Shown: positions 19,737 to 30,060, counted from the stretch's first letter. The stretch: DNA of 44,060 nt from Candidatus Kuenenia stuttgartensis (GCA_945897965.1 CAMDHK010000008.1:1-44060), one strand, 5' to 3'. Made by a program: numbers and translations. Notes: a model not told the origin generated them from the sequence alone.

Positions 19737-19805
19737 AGTATTCTCACTTAAGCATCTGAAACTTTTTTCTTATTCCTCATCATTCTTTCTTACATAAACC
19801 CTTTA

Positions 19806-19833
19806 TTGCTGGGCCGTTACAAGTTATTATGAT
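19806..19833 (+). promoter_or_regulatory. Likely promoter of the NYN/LOTUS gene
   Basis: TTGCTG (19806-19811) and TATGAT (19828-19833) are spaced by 16 bp, matching the sigma70 consensus at 4/6 and 5/6 positions, 45 bases before the GTG start. The rest of the 142-base gap shows nothing else of note. Confidence 0.5.
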
Positions 19834-19878
19834 GCTGGTTTTAAAAGTCTTCTTCTTTTATTTTAGAGGAGATCATCC

Positions 19879-20886
19879 GTGGCTCAAGATGGGGAACGAT
19901 CTCTAGCGGTTTTTGTCGATTTTGAAAACTTAGCCTTAGGCTTCCAAAACCGACGCGAAAAGTTTGACATCACCAGAGTGTTCGAACGACTGGTCGAAAA
20001 AGGAAAGATTGTTTTTAAAAAAGCCTACGCCGATTGGAATAGATTCAGTGCCTACACCGCAATGCTTCACGAAGCTGCAATTGAACTAACTGAAATCCCA
20101 CGCAGAAGCCAGACCGGGAAAAATTCCGCTGATATAAGACTTTGCGTTGATGCCATGGATATGGCGTATTCCAAAGAACATATCGATACCTTTGTGGTGA
20201 TCTCTGGGGATAGTGATTTTTCACCTCTGGTATCAAAGCTTAAAGAATTAGGCAAGCATGTTATTGGCCTAGGTATGCAAGAATCCACCTCCGAACTCCT
20301 AAGAGATAATTGCGACGAATTCATTTATTACGAAGATCTGGAACAAAAGCATGGCGTTCTGCCAGATTTCGATTCATCGGTTCCCGATAGTAAGAAAAAA
20401 GCATTTAAGCTGCTGCTTGATTCATTGCTTGCAGTTCGAAGAGAAAACAAAGAAATAATCTGGTCATCGATGGTAAAGGATACGATGAAGCGCAAAAAGC
20501 CATCCTTCAATGAAACTTACCACGGTTACAGGACCTTTAGCGAATTATTGGAAGATGCTGCAAAAAATGGATTGCTAGAACTGGAGATGGATAGCCGTGG
20601 GCGTAGTTACATTGTGACCCGCTTTGGTGCTGAGATGAAAACGCGAAAACCTTTTCCAGGTCGAAAGCCTGCGCCCGTAAAAATCCGGCCTCCTCAAACG
20701 CCCCCGCCAAGCTTAAAGCCCGCGGTTACGGAAGAATCTACCAATGTTATCAAAAGCGATATAGATGCTGCGATTTTGGCACCACCCGAAGAAATCCGTT
20801 ATACATCAACCGAACCGCTCGAAGAATCAATAATTCCTGAAGTACTCAAAACCGATGAAGATGATATTATTTTCTCTAGGCGATAA
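19879..20886 (+). CDS. NYN domain RNase-like protein with C-terminal LOTUS/OST-HTH domain
   Basis: The protein has 335 residues. Residues 7-150 form a NYN (LabA/DUF88, PIN-like) domain with acidic positions D14 (VFVDFEN), D85 and D91 (ADIRLCVDA) and D111/D113 (VISGDSDFSPL), as in metal-dependent RNases. Residues about 172-247 (KKAFKLLLDSLLAV...GRSYIVTRFG) look like an OST-HTH/LOTUS winged helix that binds RNA. The tail (250-335) is Pro-rich, then acidic, and likely disordered. The start is GTG at 19879 with AGAGGAG 8 bases upstream. The combination suggests RNA binding and possible cleavage, but no target is known. No co-transcribed partner is obvious; the next gene is 57 bp on and unrelated. 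Confidence 0.88.
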   Translation: MAQDGERSLAVFVDFENLALGFQNRREKFDITRVFERLVEKGKIVFKKAYADWNRFSAYTAMLHEAAIELTEIPRRSQTGKNSADIRLCVDAMDMAYSKEHIDTFVVISGDSDFSPLVSKLKELGKHVIGLGMQESTSELLRDNCDEFIYYEDLEQKHGVLPDFDSSVPDSKKKAFKLLLDSLLAVRRENKEIIWSSMVKDTMKRKKPSFNETYHGYRTFSELLEDAAKNGLLELEMDSRGRSYIVTRFGAEMKTRKPFPGRKPAPVKIRPPQTPPPSLKPAVTEESTNVIKSDIDAAILAPPEEIRYTSTEPLEESIIPEVLKTDEDDIIFSRR

Positions 20887-20943
20887 ACAAATGCGCTAAT
20901 TAAATTTGTTCCGCAATCAAGGAAAGTGCATTAAACTAAAGTT

Positions 20944-22341
20944 ATGCCAAGCGTAGCAATCATAGGTGGTGGTATTTCGGGACTAACTTTAGCCTTTAGG
21001 CTAAAGCAATACTTAGCTGATGTAGACATTCAGATTTTAGAAAGTGAAAAGAGTATCGGGGGCAAAATAGCCTCGTTTAGGGATCAGGGTTTTATTTACG
21101 AATCAGGGCCGAATGGGTTTCTAGACAGCAACCCATCTACTTTGAATCTCAGCAAAGAACTTGGCCTTTCTGAACAACTCGCACCTGCAAACGATGCTGC
21201 AGCTAAAAAACGCTTTCTCCTCATGGGAGGAAAACTACGCATGCTGCCCTCCTCTTTTCTGGGGCTTTTAACAACGGATGTACTTTCTTGGCGAGCTAAA
21301 CTATCACTCGCCTTCGAACGTTTTCAAAGCAACAAACAAAACATTCCCGATGAATCCATTTATGCTTTTGCCCAAAGAAGAGTAGGCACCGAAATTGCTG
21401 ATAAGCTTGTTGACCCTTTTGTGACGGGGATATTTGCTGGCGATGCCAAGCTCGTTAGTTATCAAGCGGGCTTTCCTAGGCTGGCAGCGATGGAAAAGAA
21501 TTATGGGAGTATAAGTCAGGGGCTAAAAGCTGCTCGCAAAGCCAAGCAAATTAGTAACCCAGAGGGAAGATCTTCAGGCCAGCTCTGGTCTTTTAACCAA
21601 GGGTTAGGGACTCTTACCGATGCCCTTGCAGAGAAATGCGGAAAATCAAACATCAGAGAATTTAAAGCTTCGAATTTGATTCATAACAAGGAATCCAACA
21701 AGTGGATTATTGAAGGCAGCAATGGTGAATCCGAATCGTTTGATATCGCTATCCTTGCCTGCCCTGCTTTTTCTCAAGCCGCTATTCTAAAAAACCTTGA
21801 TGAAATGCTTGCAGATAAAATAGCATCTATTCCTTATAACAGCCTGGCTGTAGTTGTGATGGGTTATCGGAGTGGCGATGTGCCGATTCCCCTGGAAGGA
21901 TTTGGTTACTTAACCCCCAGTTCCGAAAACCGAGCTATTTTAGGCGTTCAATGGTGTTCCTCGATCTACCGCGGGCGAGCGCCTGCAGGAACCGTGCTGC
22001 TAAGGGCAATGTGTGGCGGAGCTTCGAGGCCTGAAATGGTAGATCTCGACGATGACTCGATTGCAAAAATCGTGTACCGGGAATTACAGGCATCGATGCA
22101 AATCCAAGCGCCACCTTTTTTCCTCAAGGTGATTCGCTGGAAAAACGCAATACCTCAATATATGGTCAACCACTTGGAAAGAGTAAAGGAAATCGAGAAC
22201 TTACTTTCCAATCATCCGGGGTTGTATTTGACAGGCAATGCTTACAAAGGAATTTCGATCAACGACTGCGTTGAAAACGCTGAAAATCTTGCAGTTCAGA
22301 TTTCTAGATGGTGGAGTAGAGCTAGAGAAACAATTAGCTAA
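20944..22341 (+). CDS. hemG: Oxygen-dependent protoporphyrinogen oxidase
   Basis: It catalyses the six-electron oxidation of protoporphyrinogen IX (or coproporphyrinogen III in some lineages). The 465-residue length fits the FAD-dependent HemY/HemG family. The N-terminus is a dinucleotide-binding fold (VAIIGGGISGLTLAFRL), followed by YESGPNGFLDS, the LVDPFVTGIFAGD motif and the C-terminal FAD-contact LYLTGNAYKGISINDCVENA. Ferrochelatase, the next step of haem synthesis, is encoded about 8 kb further on at 30530, in a separate unit. Whether the route is protoporphyrin- or coproporphyrin-dependent cannot be decided here. The ribosome site is weak. It is one of the widely spaced genes of the rightward block. 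Confidence 0.93.
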   Translation: MPSVAIIGGGISGLTLAFRLKQYLADVDIQILESEKSIGGKIASFRDQGFIYESGPNGFLDSNPSTLNLSKELGLSEQLAPANDAAAKKRFLLMGGKLRMLPSSFLGLLTTDVLSWRAKLSLAFERFQSNKQNIPDESIYAFAQRRVGTEIADKLVDPFVTGIFAGDAKLVSYQAGFPRLAAMEKNYGSISQGLKAARKAKQISNPEGRSSGQLWSFNQGLGTLTDALAEKCGKSNIREFKASNLIHNKESNKWIIEGSNGESESFDIAILACPAFSQAAILKNLDEMLADKIASIPYNSLAVVVMGYRSGDVPIPLEGFGYLTPSSENRAILGVQWCSSIYRGRAPAGTVLLRAMCGGASRPEMVDLDDDSIAKIVYRELQASMQIQAPPFFLKVIRWKNAIPQYMVNHLERVKEIENLLSNHPGLYLTGNAYKGISINDCVENAENLAVQISRWWSRARETIS

Positions 22342-22427
22342 AACGATAATTTGTTTCACTAGCTTAGCAATTGTTTTAAAATGTGGGTTATAAATAAAAG
22401 GTACCTTTGTTGTGCAGGGAAGCAATT

Positions 22428-23714
22428 ATGAACGACATTATTAGCTTGATATTAGGTGGTGGTCGCGGAACTCGCTTATATCCTCTTACCCAACTACGCA
22501 GTAAACCAGCAGTGCCAATAGGCGGGAAATATCGATTGATCGATATCCCAATTAGCAACTGTATTAACAGCGGGTTTAACCGCATTTATGTTTTAACTCA
22601 ATTTCTCAGCGTCAGCCTTCACAGGCATATCGCAAACAGTTACAAGTTCGATCCATTCGGAAAGGGATTTGTTGAAGTTCTAGCGGCACAGCAAACAAAT
22701 GAAGGACAAAATTGGTATCAGGGTACTGCAGATGCAGTCAGGCAGCAAATCCGTTATGTGGTAGAAGACCAAGCAAAAGAAGTTCTGATTCTTTCCGGGG
22801 ATCAACTTTACCGGATGGATTTTCGCGAGTTACACAACTTCCATCAGGAAACAAAAGCTGATGTCACCATCGCAGTGCTTCCCGTATCACAAGAACAGGT
22901 ATCAGGGTTTGGGATTGTGCAGGTTGACGAAACATCCAAAGTACACGCATTCATTGAAAAGCCAAAAACCATCGAGGAAATCGAACCCTACGCAGTATCA
23001 CCAGATTGGCTTTCTAGAAGCGGGATACAGGCAAAAAATCGACCATACCTTGCTAGCATGGGCATCTATTTGTTTAACCGCAAAGCCCTATTAGATCTGC
23101 TCAACTCGCGCCCACTTGCCACCGATTTCGGAAAGGAAATCTTTCCTCGCAGTATCAAAAATTACAATGTGAAGGCTTTTCTTTTTGATGGTTACTGGGA
23201 AGATTTAGGAACCATCAAGGCTTATCACGAAGCAAATCTTGCGCTTGCAACTCATAACCCTCCATTCGATTTTCACAGCCCGAATGGCGTTATTTACACC
23301 CGGATGCGATTCCTTCCTGCGTCCAGATTTCACGGAGCAACTCTCTCCAACACGCTTGTAAGCGATGGTTGCGTGATCGAAGAAGGCTCGAATGTCAATA
23401 ACTGTGTGATAGGGGTACGAAGTAGAATTGGCAAAAATGTCACACTTAAGGAATGCGTTATCATTGGCGCGGATCGGTTTGAAACAGATAAAGAAAGAGC
23501 GGACAACCTCACTAAGGGTATACCCAACTTAAATGTAGGTGATAACTCTGTAATTCATTGCGCAATATTAGATAAAGATTGCAGAGTGGGAAAAAATGTC
23601 AGACTTGTTAACACAAGAAAAATTCAGCACGACGAAGGGAATAACTTTGTTATTCGGGATGGAATTATTTGCGTCCCAAGAGGAAGCATCATTCCAGATG
23701 GAACTGTAATATAG
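22428..23714 (+). CDS. glgC: Glucose-1-phosphate adenylyltransferase
   Basis: It makes ADP-glucose from glucose-1-phosphate and ATP, the committed step of glycogen synthesis. The 428-residue protein has the nucleotidyltransferase signature LGGGRGTRLYPLTQLRSKPA, the IDIPISNCINSG and WYQGTADAVRQ motifs, IEKPK (sugar-phosphate site) and a C-terminal left-handed beta-helix from about 290. DPFGKGFVEVLAAQQT is typical of the cyanobacterial/plant-like GlgC group. The start at 22428 (MNDIISLILGG) is chosen because AGGGA precedes it and the family begins there; a longer frame to 22407 adds seven unlikely residues. The convergent gap to 23771 has no convincing terminator. Confidence 0.97.
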   Translation: MNDIISLILGGGRGTRLYPLTQLRSKPAVPIGGKYRLIDIPISNCINSGFNRIYVLTQFLSVSLHRHIANSYKFDPFGKGFVEVLAAQQTNEGQNWYQGTADAVRQQIRYVVEDQAKEVLILSGDQLYRMDFRELHNFHQETKADVTIAVLPVSQEQVSGFGIVQVDETSKVHAFIEKPKTIEEIEPYAVSPDWLSRSGIQAKNRPYLASMGIYLFNRKALLDLLNSRPLATDFGKEIFPRSIKNYNVKAFLFDGYWEDLGTIKAYHEANLALATHNPPFDFHSPNGVIYTRMRFLPASRFHGATLSNTLVSDGCVIEEGSNVNNCVIGVRSRIGKNVTLKECVIIGADRFETDKERADNLTKGIPNLNVGDNSVIHCAILDKDCRVGKNVRLVNTRKIQHDEGNNFVIRDGIICVPRGSIIPDGTVI

Positions 23715-23770
23715 TAATTGCAACCATCAGCCTTTAAATCGTTTTTTCAAGCTATTTGAAAGTATCGGAT

Positions 23771-24565
23771 TTATGCGAATTGTTTCTTGAGAAAAGCCAA
23801 CTCCTTCTTCGCAAGGTCTTTTCGATTAGGAAGCCCTGATGCTTCATACTCACCATGCAAAACAATGGTTCCTTGAAATTTAGCATCTTTTACGCCCTTG
23901 GAAACATCATTCCAGCGCACAATACCCGAGCCTGCAGGAATAACCTTGAAAGCCCAATCCCCCTTGGCTTGCTCCCACAAAATATCTTTGATTGCAATGA
24001 TGGAAAGCCATGGTCGCAGGATTTCAAGTTCCATCTTTATGGGGCCACCATTGACAGCTAAATGCCCGGTATCAGCAAATGCACCAACATGATGTGGATC
24101 AAAATCGGTTAGCAACTCTTTAAGTGAAACGGCATTATTTCCAATGTTGTTGCCTGAATGTGTGTGGTAAACAGCCTTGACCTTTGTTGCCTGCGCAAGT
24201 TTCGAGAAGCCCTGAAGTTTTTTCCGGGCGACCTGCAGGTCATCACTAAAGTTTGCTTTATACGGGAAGTAACCGATTTTAATCATGGGTACACCCGCAA
24301 GTGCACAGGCTTCAAAAAGATTCTTCGCATCCTTACTATCGGCATCAATCAACGAAGTTGGCGCACTTACCAACGGAATATCTAATTTGTTTTGCTTCAT
24401 GATTGCAGCAAATTTAGGTAATTCTGTAAGTGCGTTACTAGGCTCGATTGGATACCCAGGCCTAACGGCCAAGTCTAATCCGTCCACCCCCGTTTCTTTG
24501 CAGAAATCAACCAAAGCTGGAGGAGCTAACTCTTTGAGTGTCTTAGTGAAGTAAATAAATTGCAT
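23771..24565 (-). CDS. Sugar phosphate isomerase/epimerase family TIM-barrel protein (second)
   Basis: The 264-residue protein belongs to the xylose-isomerase-like TIM-barrel superfamily. Likely metal ligands are in YHTHSGNN, the Asp of AFADTGHLA, and the late Glu of VLHGEYEA. It differs from the protein at 7118-7948 (shorter, no HFHVKD motif; instead IIAIKD), so they are distant paralogues. No signal peptide, so cytoplasmic. The substrate is unknown; its upstream neighbour is an FAH-family enzyme often linked to sugar-acid metabolism. The start has GGAG 9 bases upstream. It follows a 90-base gap containing a 10-bp palindrome (24583-24618). Confidence 0.88.
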   Translation of the reverse strand: MQFIYFTKTLKELAPPALVDFCKETGVDGLDLAVRPGYPIEPSNALTELPKFAAIMKQNKLDIPLVSAPTSLIDADSKDAKNLFEACALAGVPMIKIGYFPYKANFSDDLQVARKKLQGFSKLAQATKVKAVYHTHSGNNIGNNAVSLKELLTDFDPHHVGAFADTGHLAVNGGPIKMELEILRPWLSIIAIKDILWEQAKGDWAFKVIPAGSGIVRWNDVSKGVKDAKFQGTIVLHGEYEASGLPNRKDLAKKELAFLKKQFA

Positions 24566-24582
24566 GACAAAACACTCCTACC

Positions 24583-24618
24583 CATGATGGAACAATTAAA
24601 TAATTTCATTCCATCATG
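24583..24618. promoter_or_regulatory. Perfect 10-bp inverted repeat before the TIM-barrel gene
   Basis: CATGATGGAA (24583-24592) and TTCCATCATG (24609-24618), with a 16-bp AT-rich spacer. It lies 18 bases upstream of the start codon at 24565, with no T-run behind it on the minus strand. It could be an operator or a leader hairpin; a terminator is less likely. Confidence 0.45.
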
Positions 24619-24655
24619 AAGTATGGCCAAGAGCAAAAGAAAAAAAGTTCGAAAG

Positions 24656-25510
24656 TTATTCGACCGTATTTTCAAGTACGCCAATGCCTGCAATCTCAAT
24701 CCTGATGACATCACCAGAAAGCAGAGTAAATTGATCAGGAGGAACAACCCCCGTACCCGTCAAAAGGAAGGCACCATCAGGGAAATCGTTTTCTTTAAAG
24801 AGCCATGAAACCAGATCTTCAAGCTTTCTAGCCATGGATGCGAGCGATGTTTTTCCTTCGAAAACCTGAGCCCCTGCCCGATGAATTTGAAGATGAATGG
24901 AACAAGCTTCACCTTGGGGAAGGAACCTTGCAAGGGTGACAACAGGCCCAATCGCACAAGCCCCAGAGTACATCTTTGCTTGGGGGAGATAAAGTGGGTT
25001 TTCGCCTTCAATATCCCTGGCACTCATATCATTGCCGATGGTAAACCCGACAATTTTTCCTGCCGGAGAAACAACCAAGGTAAGCTCAGGCTCAGGGACA
25101 CTCCACTTGCTATCTTTTCGGATACGGACTTTTTGGCCAAAGCTTGCAACCTTTGCAGGAGGAGATTTAAAAAATAGCTCTGGCCTTTGGGCTTTATAAA
25201 CGAGATCGTAAAATTTGGCAGCCCCTTCCGATTCGCGCTCACGTGCTTCCCTACTACGCAAATAGGTTACACCAGCAGCCCAAACCTCTTGCTGATCAAT
25301 AGGCACCAAAGGGATTGTAGAAGCCAAAGGGATTTTTTTAGCAGATGACTTGGCATGACTTTCAACTTCATGCTCTGGGTTTGCTGCATGAAGTATTTTG
25401 GAAAAAAGCCCCGGGTCCTTGGCTAAGTCTCCAAGTACAACAACTTCCTGATCTTGAACCAAGCCAACAAATAATAATCCATCATTACTTTGAAATTTGC
25501 CAATTCTCAC
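24656..25510 (-). CDS. Fumarylacetoacetate hydrolase family protein
   Basis: The protein has 284 residues. The metal-binding motif of the FAH fold is visible as E140-x-E142 ([10 protein letters not shown]) with D161 in IGNDMSARD, followed by [17 protein letters not shown]. The segment [14 protein letters not shown] ... AQRPELFFK resembles 2-keto-3-deoxy-pentonate dehydratases (KdaD/XylX-like), so a sugar-acid dehydratase or hydrolase role is plausible but not proven. The start is GTG at 25510 with AGGGG 7 bases upstream. It begins 12 bp after the MnmE-like gene and is the last tightly packed gene of the obgE operon. The metabolic logic of that placement is not obvious. Confidence 0.92.
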   Translation of the reverse strand: MRIGKFQSNDGLLFVGLVQDQEVVVLGDLAKDPGLFSKILHAANPEHEVESHAKSSAKKIPLASTIPLVPIDQQEVWAAGVTYLRSREARERESEGAAKFYDLVYKAQRPELFFKSPPAKVASFGQKVRIRKDSKWSVPEPELTLVVSPAGKIVGFTIGNDMSARDIEGENPLYLPQAKMYSGACAIGPVVTLARFLPQGEACSIHLQIHRAGAQVFEGKTSLASMARKLEDLVSWLFKENDFPDGAFLLTGTGVVPPDQFTLLSGDVIRIEIAGIGVLENTVE

Positions 25511-25522
25511 AGCGATACCCCT

Positions 25523-26677
25523 TTAATTCAAATTTTTATTAAAAGATTCCCATAGTTTTGGAACATCCAACAAACGTCCTTTATCTACGAATTCAAATGA
25601 TTTTTCCAGTGCCGATTTTAATAAAGGATGAAATGCTACCGCCTGACATGGTTTAGGCACGGGCGACACAAGCTCCGCAATTATTTTCGATAACAAAGCT
25701 TCTATCCCCAATCCAGACAAAGCAGAAATGCCAATTGCCCCTCGAGGAATCGAAGCAGCCTGAAACGCATCCAGATCAATTTTATTAGTAACACCAAGAA
25801 TCTTTTTGTTGTGAAAAAGATCAGGGACTGGGATTTGCGCAGTAGAACAATCTTGAACCCAAAGAACCAAATCAGCCTGCTCCGTAGCATTAGTACCCAT
25901 GAGCATTCCCGCATTTTCCAATGGGTCGGAAGTGGTGCGCAATCCAGCAGTATCAGCAAAAGAAACAGGCCATCCTTCAATAGCTGTTTCAAGCCAAAGA
26001 ACATCCCGTGTTGTGCCCGGAATTTCTGAAACAATGCTGCGCTGATATCCTGCAAGAATATTCATCAAACTACTTTTCCCAGCATTCGTAGGGCCCGCTA
26101 AAACTACCTTCCAAGGTTCAACCAATCTGCCACTTAAATAAGAATACCGCCCTACATCAGAAAGCAAGGCTGTAGCGTTTCTAGAATCTCCTTGATTAAT
26201 AAAACTCAAGAATGAATTTAGCCAAAGCCTAAAAGCGCCCTGAAACTGATCAAGTAAAATTTTCGTAGGCTCACTAGTAGTTGCCTGATTAAGTAAAACT
26301 AGCGCCATCGCTTTCAGAGGATCTGCAGTGGTGTGGGTAATAAAGTCCTGCCAATTGCAAAGGGTTGCTCCCTCAGCCTGCAAAAACTCTAAGAGCATAG
26401 AAACAACTTGAGTACCACCATGAGGATGTATTTCCAAAAGCATGGGGCAATTAGTTTTACAACTCAAAACAACTTCATCGCCATGCCCCAGCCCCAATCG
26501 CCCAAGAAAAACAGAACCGGGGGTGGGAAGAATAGGCAAAGACTTTTTAGTTCTAGGTTTAAAAACCTTGAAGATAATTTCCCAGGCACGAGGCCCAAAA
26601 AGTGACAGAGTTGCAATTGCACTTTTACCAGGCGAAGTTAGGCGCGCCAGATAAGTTTCGCCTTGAGAATTATCCAT
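25523..26677 (-). CDS. mnmE: MnmE/TrmE-like GTPase lacking the C-terminal CxGK motif
   Basis: The protein has 384 residues against about 450 for MnmE. The N-terminal domain (1-115) retains the ETYLARLTSPGKSAIATLSL start, a weak match to the tetrahydrofolate-binding MnmE_N. The G domain has G1 GPTNAGKS (195-202), GTTRD (221-225), G3 DTAG (242-245) and G4 NKID (298-301). The helical domain is shortened on both sides. Canonical MnmE ends in CIGK, whose Cys is needed for 5-carboxymethylaminomethyluridine formation. This protein ends ...WESFNKNLN with no Cys in the last 40 residues, so I doubt it performs the standard tRNA modification. The ATG overlaps the coaX stop by 8 bases (ATGGATAA) behind GAGGA: translationally coupled. 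Confidence 0.85.
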   Translation of the reverse strand: MDNSQGETYLARLTSPGKSAIATLSLFGPRAWEIIFKVFKPRTKKSLPILPTPGSVFLGRLGLGHGDEVVLSCKTNCPMLLEIHPHGGTQVVSMLLEFLQAEGATLCNWQDFITHTTADPLKAMALVLLNQATTSEPTKILLDQFQGAFRLWLNSFLSFINQGDSRNATALLSDVGRYSYLSGRLVEPWKVVLAGPTNAGKSSLMNILAGYQRSIVSEIPGTTRDVLWLETAIEGWPVSFADTAGLRTTSDPLENAGMLMGTNATEQADLVLWVQDCSTAQIPVPDLFHNKKILGVTNKIDLDAFQAASIPRGAIGISALSGLGIEALLSKIIAELVSPVPKPCQAVAFHPLLKSALEKSFEFVDKGRLLDVPKLWESFNKNLN

Positions 26678-27424
26678 CTACTGATTCCTCAACAAGCAAG
26701 GAAAGCCCAGTAAGAACCAGGTTGGGAAAATACCCGTTCCCTTCGTTTAAATGGTTGGCTAAAAGGAAGCCATCACCTCCTGTAAAAAAGAGCGTGGCTT
26801 TTGTGCCAGATTGCTTTTCTAATTTTCGAATAAGCATAGAAATGCCACCTATAAAAGCATTGCCCACGCCAAAAGAAATCGCATCAATGGTGTTGGCCCC
26901 TGCTGTTTGTCGAATTTGATCCGTAATGGATATTTCTGGAAGTTGGGCTGTGTACTGGTTTAAAGAGCGAGCCATTAATTTTAGCCCCGGCATAATTGCT
27001 CCGCCTAAAAACCCATCTCTGCAGCTTGCTAAATCAACAGTAACCGCACTCCCCGCATCAACAATTATTACAGCATCGGTTTTGACTGTTAGTTTTAATG
27101 CAGCAAAAGAAGCTACTAGTCGATCGATTCCAGTTACTGAAGGATTATCAACTTTAATTTGCATCGGGAGATCAAGATGGGTAACCACTTTTACTTTATC
27201 ACAAATATCTAGGAGCCATCGTTGGTGTTTCTTAAGGGCATCAGGTACGACGCCACAAATCAAAATAGATTTGACCGAATCTTTACACCGGGTGTTCCAA
27301 GAGTCCTCCCAGGAAGAAACATCAGCTAGATCGAGTCTAAAATGTTCAAGAAGAACACCTTGATCGAAAAGCCCCCATTTAATCGAGCTATTGCCAACAT
27401 CGATAGCAAGAAAAGTTGGAATCA

Positions 27425-27425
<1 letters not shown>
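26670..27425 (-). CDS. coaX: Type III pantothenate kinase
   Basis: It phosphorylates pantothenate in the first step of coenzyme A synthesis. The 251-residue protein has the ASKHA-fold motifs of CoaX: the phosphate loop FLAIDVGNSSIKWGLFD, the substrate motif VTGIDRLVASFAA and the central VDAGSAVTVDL. FTGGDGFLLA near the C-terminus completes the fold. Type III kinases need a monovalent cation and resist CoA feedback. It shares its start with the stop of obgE (TAATG overlap) and its end overlaps the MnmE-like gene by 8 bases, showing a compact operon. No separate ribosome site is strong, which fits coupling. Confidence 0.95.
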
Positions 27426-28444
<1,019 letters not shown>

Positions 28445-28515
28445 TCATTGCTATAAGACAATTTTAGAGAGGGTGAGGAGTAATCAAAGGTATAAATTAA
28501 AACTTGAGGAAAAAA

Positions 28516-29910
28516 TCAGTAGGCATTTCGATGGATCATACCGTTAAAAATGGTCATCCAAAGGATACGAACATCCATCCAAGGGGTCCAATGGGTGATG
28601 TAATAAAGGTCGTATTGCAGCCTTTTTCGCAAAGAAGTGTTCCCACGCCAGCCATGAACTTGAGCCCAGCCAGTAATCCCCGCTTTGACGGTATGCCTAG
28701 CCATATAATTAGGAATAGTCTTGCGAAATTTATCAATAAAGACCGGACGTTCGGGGCGCGGACCAACCAAACTCATTTCTCCGCGAATAACATTAATCAA
28801 CTGGGGAAGCTCATCGATGCTGGTTTTGCGGAGAAAAGTGCCAAGAATTGTCCTGCGATCATCATTTTTCGCAGCCCAAACAGCCCCTGAAGCATTTTCG
28901 GCATCCATTTTCATGCTTCGAAATTTAAGCATTTGGAAAGATTTCCCATTCAACCCGCATCGCTCTTGGGTATAAAAAACCGGTCCACGACTAGTCAACT
29001 TGATCAGTACAGCAATGCAAACAAGAAGCGGAGAAATCAAAATAAAACCAACCAACGAAAGAATAATATCCATACTCCGCTTGAACATTACATTCAGGCC
29101 AAAGTGAGGGTTCTCTTTTAAAGAAATGAGGGGCATACCATCGACATCAACAGTAGAAAGGGCCATCCCCGCAAGATCCGGTATATCTGCTGCCAACCGA
29201 ACATCAACAAAAGTATCCGCAAGTATTTCATAAACATTGCGAACCTCATCATAACGGTTCATGGGCAAAGCAATAAAAACATGGCTAACGGAGTACTGAG
29301 CGATTAAATTGGGCAGGTCTTCAAATTTGCCCATAACATCGAGATCTTTGTTAAAAGCTGAGACTTGATTTTCAACATAGCCAACATTTTTAATGCCCAA
29401 CCAAGAATTTGTTTTGAGGATGGTTGCCATTTTTCTGGCCACCCTACCGGTGCCCACAATAATTGCAAAAGACTGATCATAACCCCTAGAGCGAAAATCT
29501 CTGATCAGTTTCCAATTGATTTGCCTTACAAAAAAAACAGCGAAGACATTAAAGGTGCCAAAGATTGAAACCATGGCCCTTGATCCAGAAAGATCCTTGC
29601 GGAAAAAATCGATCGCAAGTAATAACAAAACGAGAAAGAATGTCCCTTTGATCGAACAAAAAGCTTCCTCTCGCATCCTGCGCATGCGGCTAATTTTGTA
29701 TTGATCCGTGAAATGATAGGCCACAGCGGCGGTAAACAGAACCCATGGAATATGACTAAAAAGCGTGTCATTTTCATTCGGGCTTGAAACAAAAGGTATC
29801 CAACCAGATTCAAATCTCACATGGTAAGCAGCAAGCCATGCGATGCTTGTCGCAATGATATCGCAAACAAAAAACCAAACAATTATCAACTGACTTCTGC
29901 GCTGGATCAT
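28516..29910 (-). CDS. Undecaprenyl-phosphate sugar phosphotransferase (WcaJ/PglC-type)
   Basis: It transfers a sugar-phosphate (typically glucose-1-P) from a nucleotide sugar to undecaprenyl phosphate, starting exopolysaccharide synthesis at the inner membrane. With the start at 29910 it has 464 residues. About four N-terminal transmembrane helices (residues 5-115) are followed by a Rossmann-like CoA_binding_3 region (VGTGRVARKMATIL). Another membrane helix (about 280-305, KRSMDIILSLVGFILISPLL) leads into the bacterial sugar transferase domain with LKFRSMKMDAE, LRKTSIDELPQLINV, MSLVGPRPE and a GITGWAQVHGWRG tail. The ATG at 29910 is chosen because AGGGA lies about 7 bases upstream; a GTG at 29934 is less likely. 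No glycosyltransferase or export genes flank it. Confidence 0.94.
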   Translation of the reverse strand: MIQRRSQLIIVWFFVCDIIATSIAWLAAYHVRFESGWIPFVSSPNENDTLFSHIPWVLFTAAVAYHFTDQYKISRMRRMREEAFCSIKGTFFLVLLLLAIDFFRKDLSGSRAMVSIFGTFNVFAVFFVRQINWKLIRDFRSRGYDQSFAIIVGTGRVARKMATILKTNSWLGIKNVGYVENQVSAFNKDLDVMGKFEDLPNLIAQYSVSHVFIALPMNRYDEVRNVYEILADTFVDVRLAADIPDLAGMALSTVDVDGMPLISLKENPHFGLNVMFKRSMDIILSLVGFILISPLLVCIAVLIKLTSRGPVFYTQERCGLNGKSFQMLKFRSMKMDAENASGAVWAAKNDDRRTILGTFLRKTSIDELPQLINVIRGEMSLVGPRPERPVFIDKFRKTIPNYMARHTVKAGITGWAQVHGWRGNTSLRKRLQYDLYYITHWTPWMDVRILWMTIFNGMIHRNAY

Positions 29911-30060
29911 GATGCCATCCCTGGCTAATGCCACCTAAAATTACATAGGGTAAATTAAGCTTTGCAGGGCAAAAAAGTCTAGGCCAAGATGTATTTCCTA
30001 TTTTGACATCATTAGAATAATATTTGGTGTATGCTAATTTATCTGGAAATAGTTCGTGCA

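Noticed and set aside
23715-23770. Terminator between glgC and the convergent TIM-barrel gene
   Set aside because: Only a weak, 6-bp AT-rich stem (TTTCAA / TTGAAA) is present, unlike the strong hairpins at the other convergent junctions.
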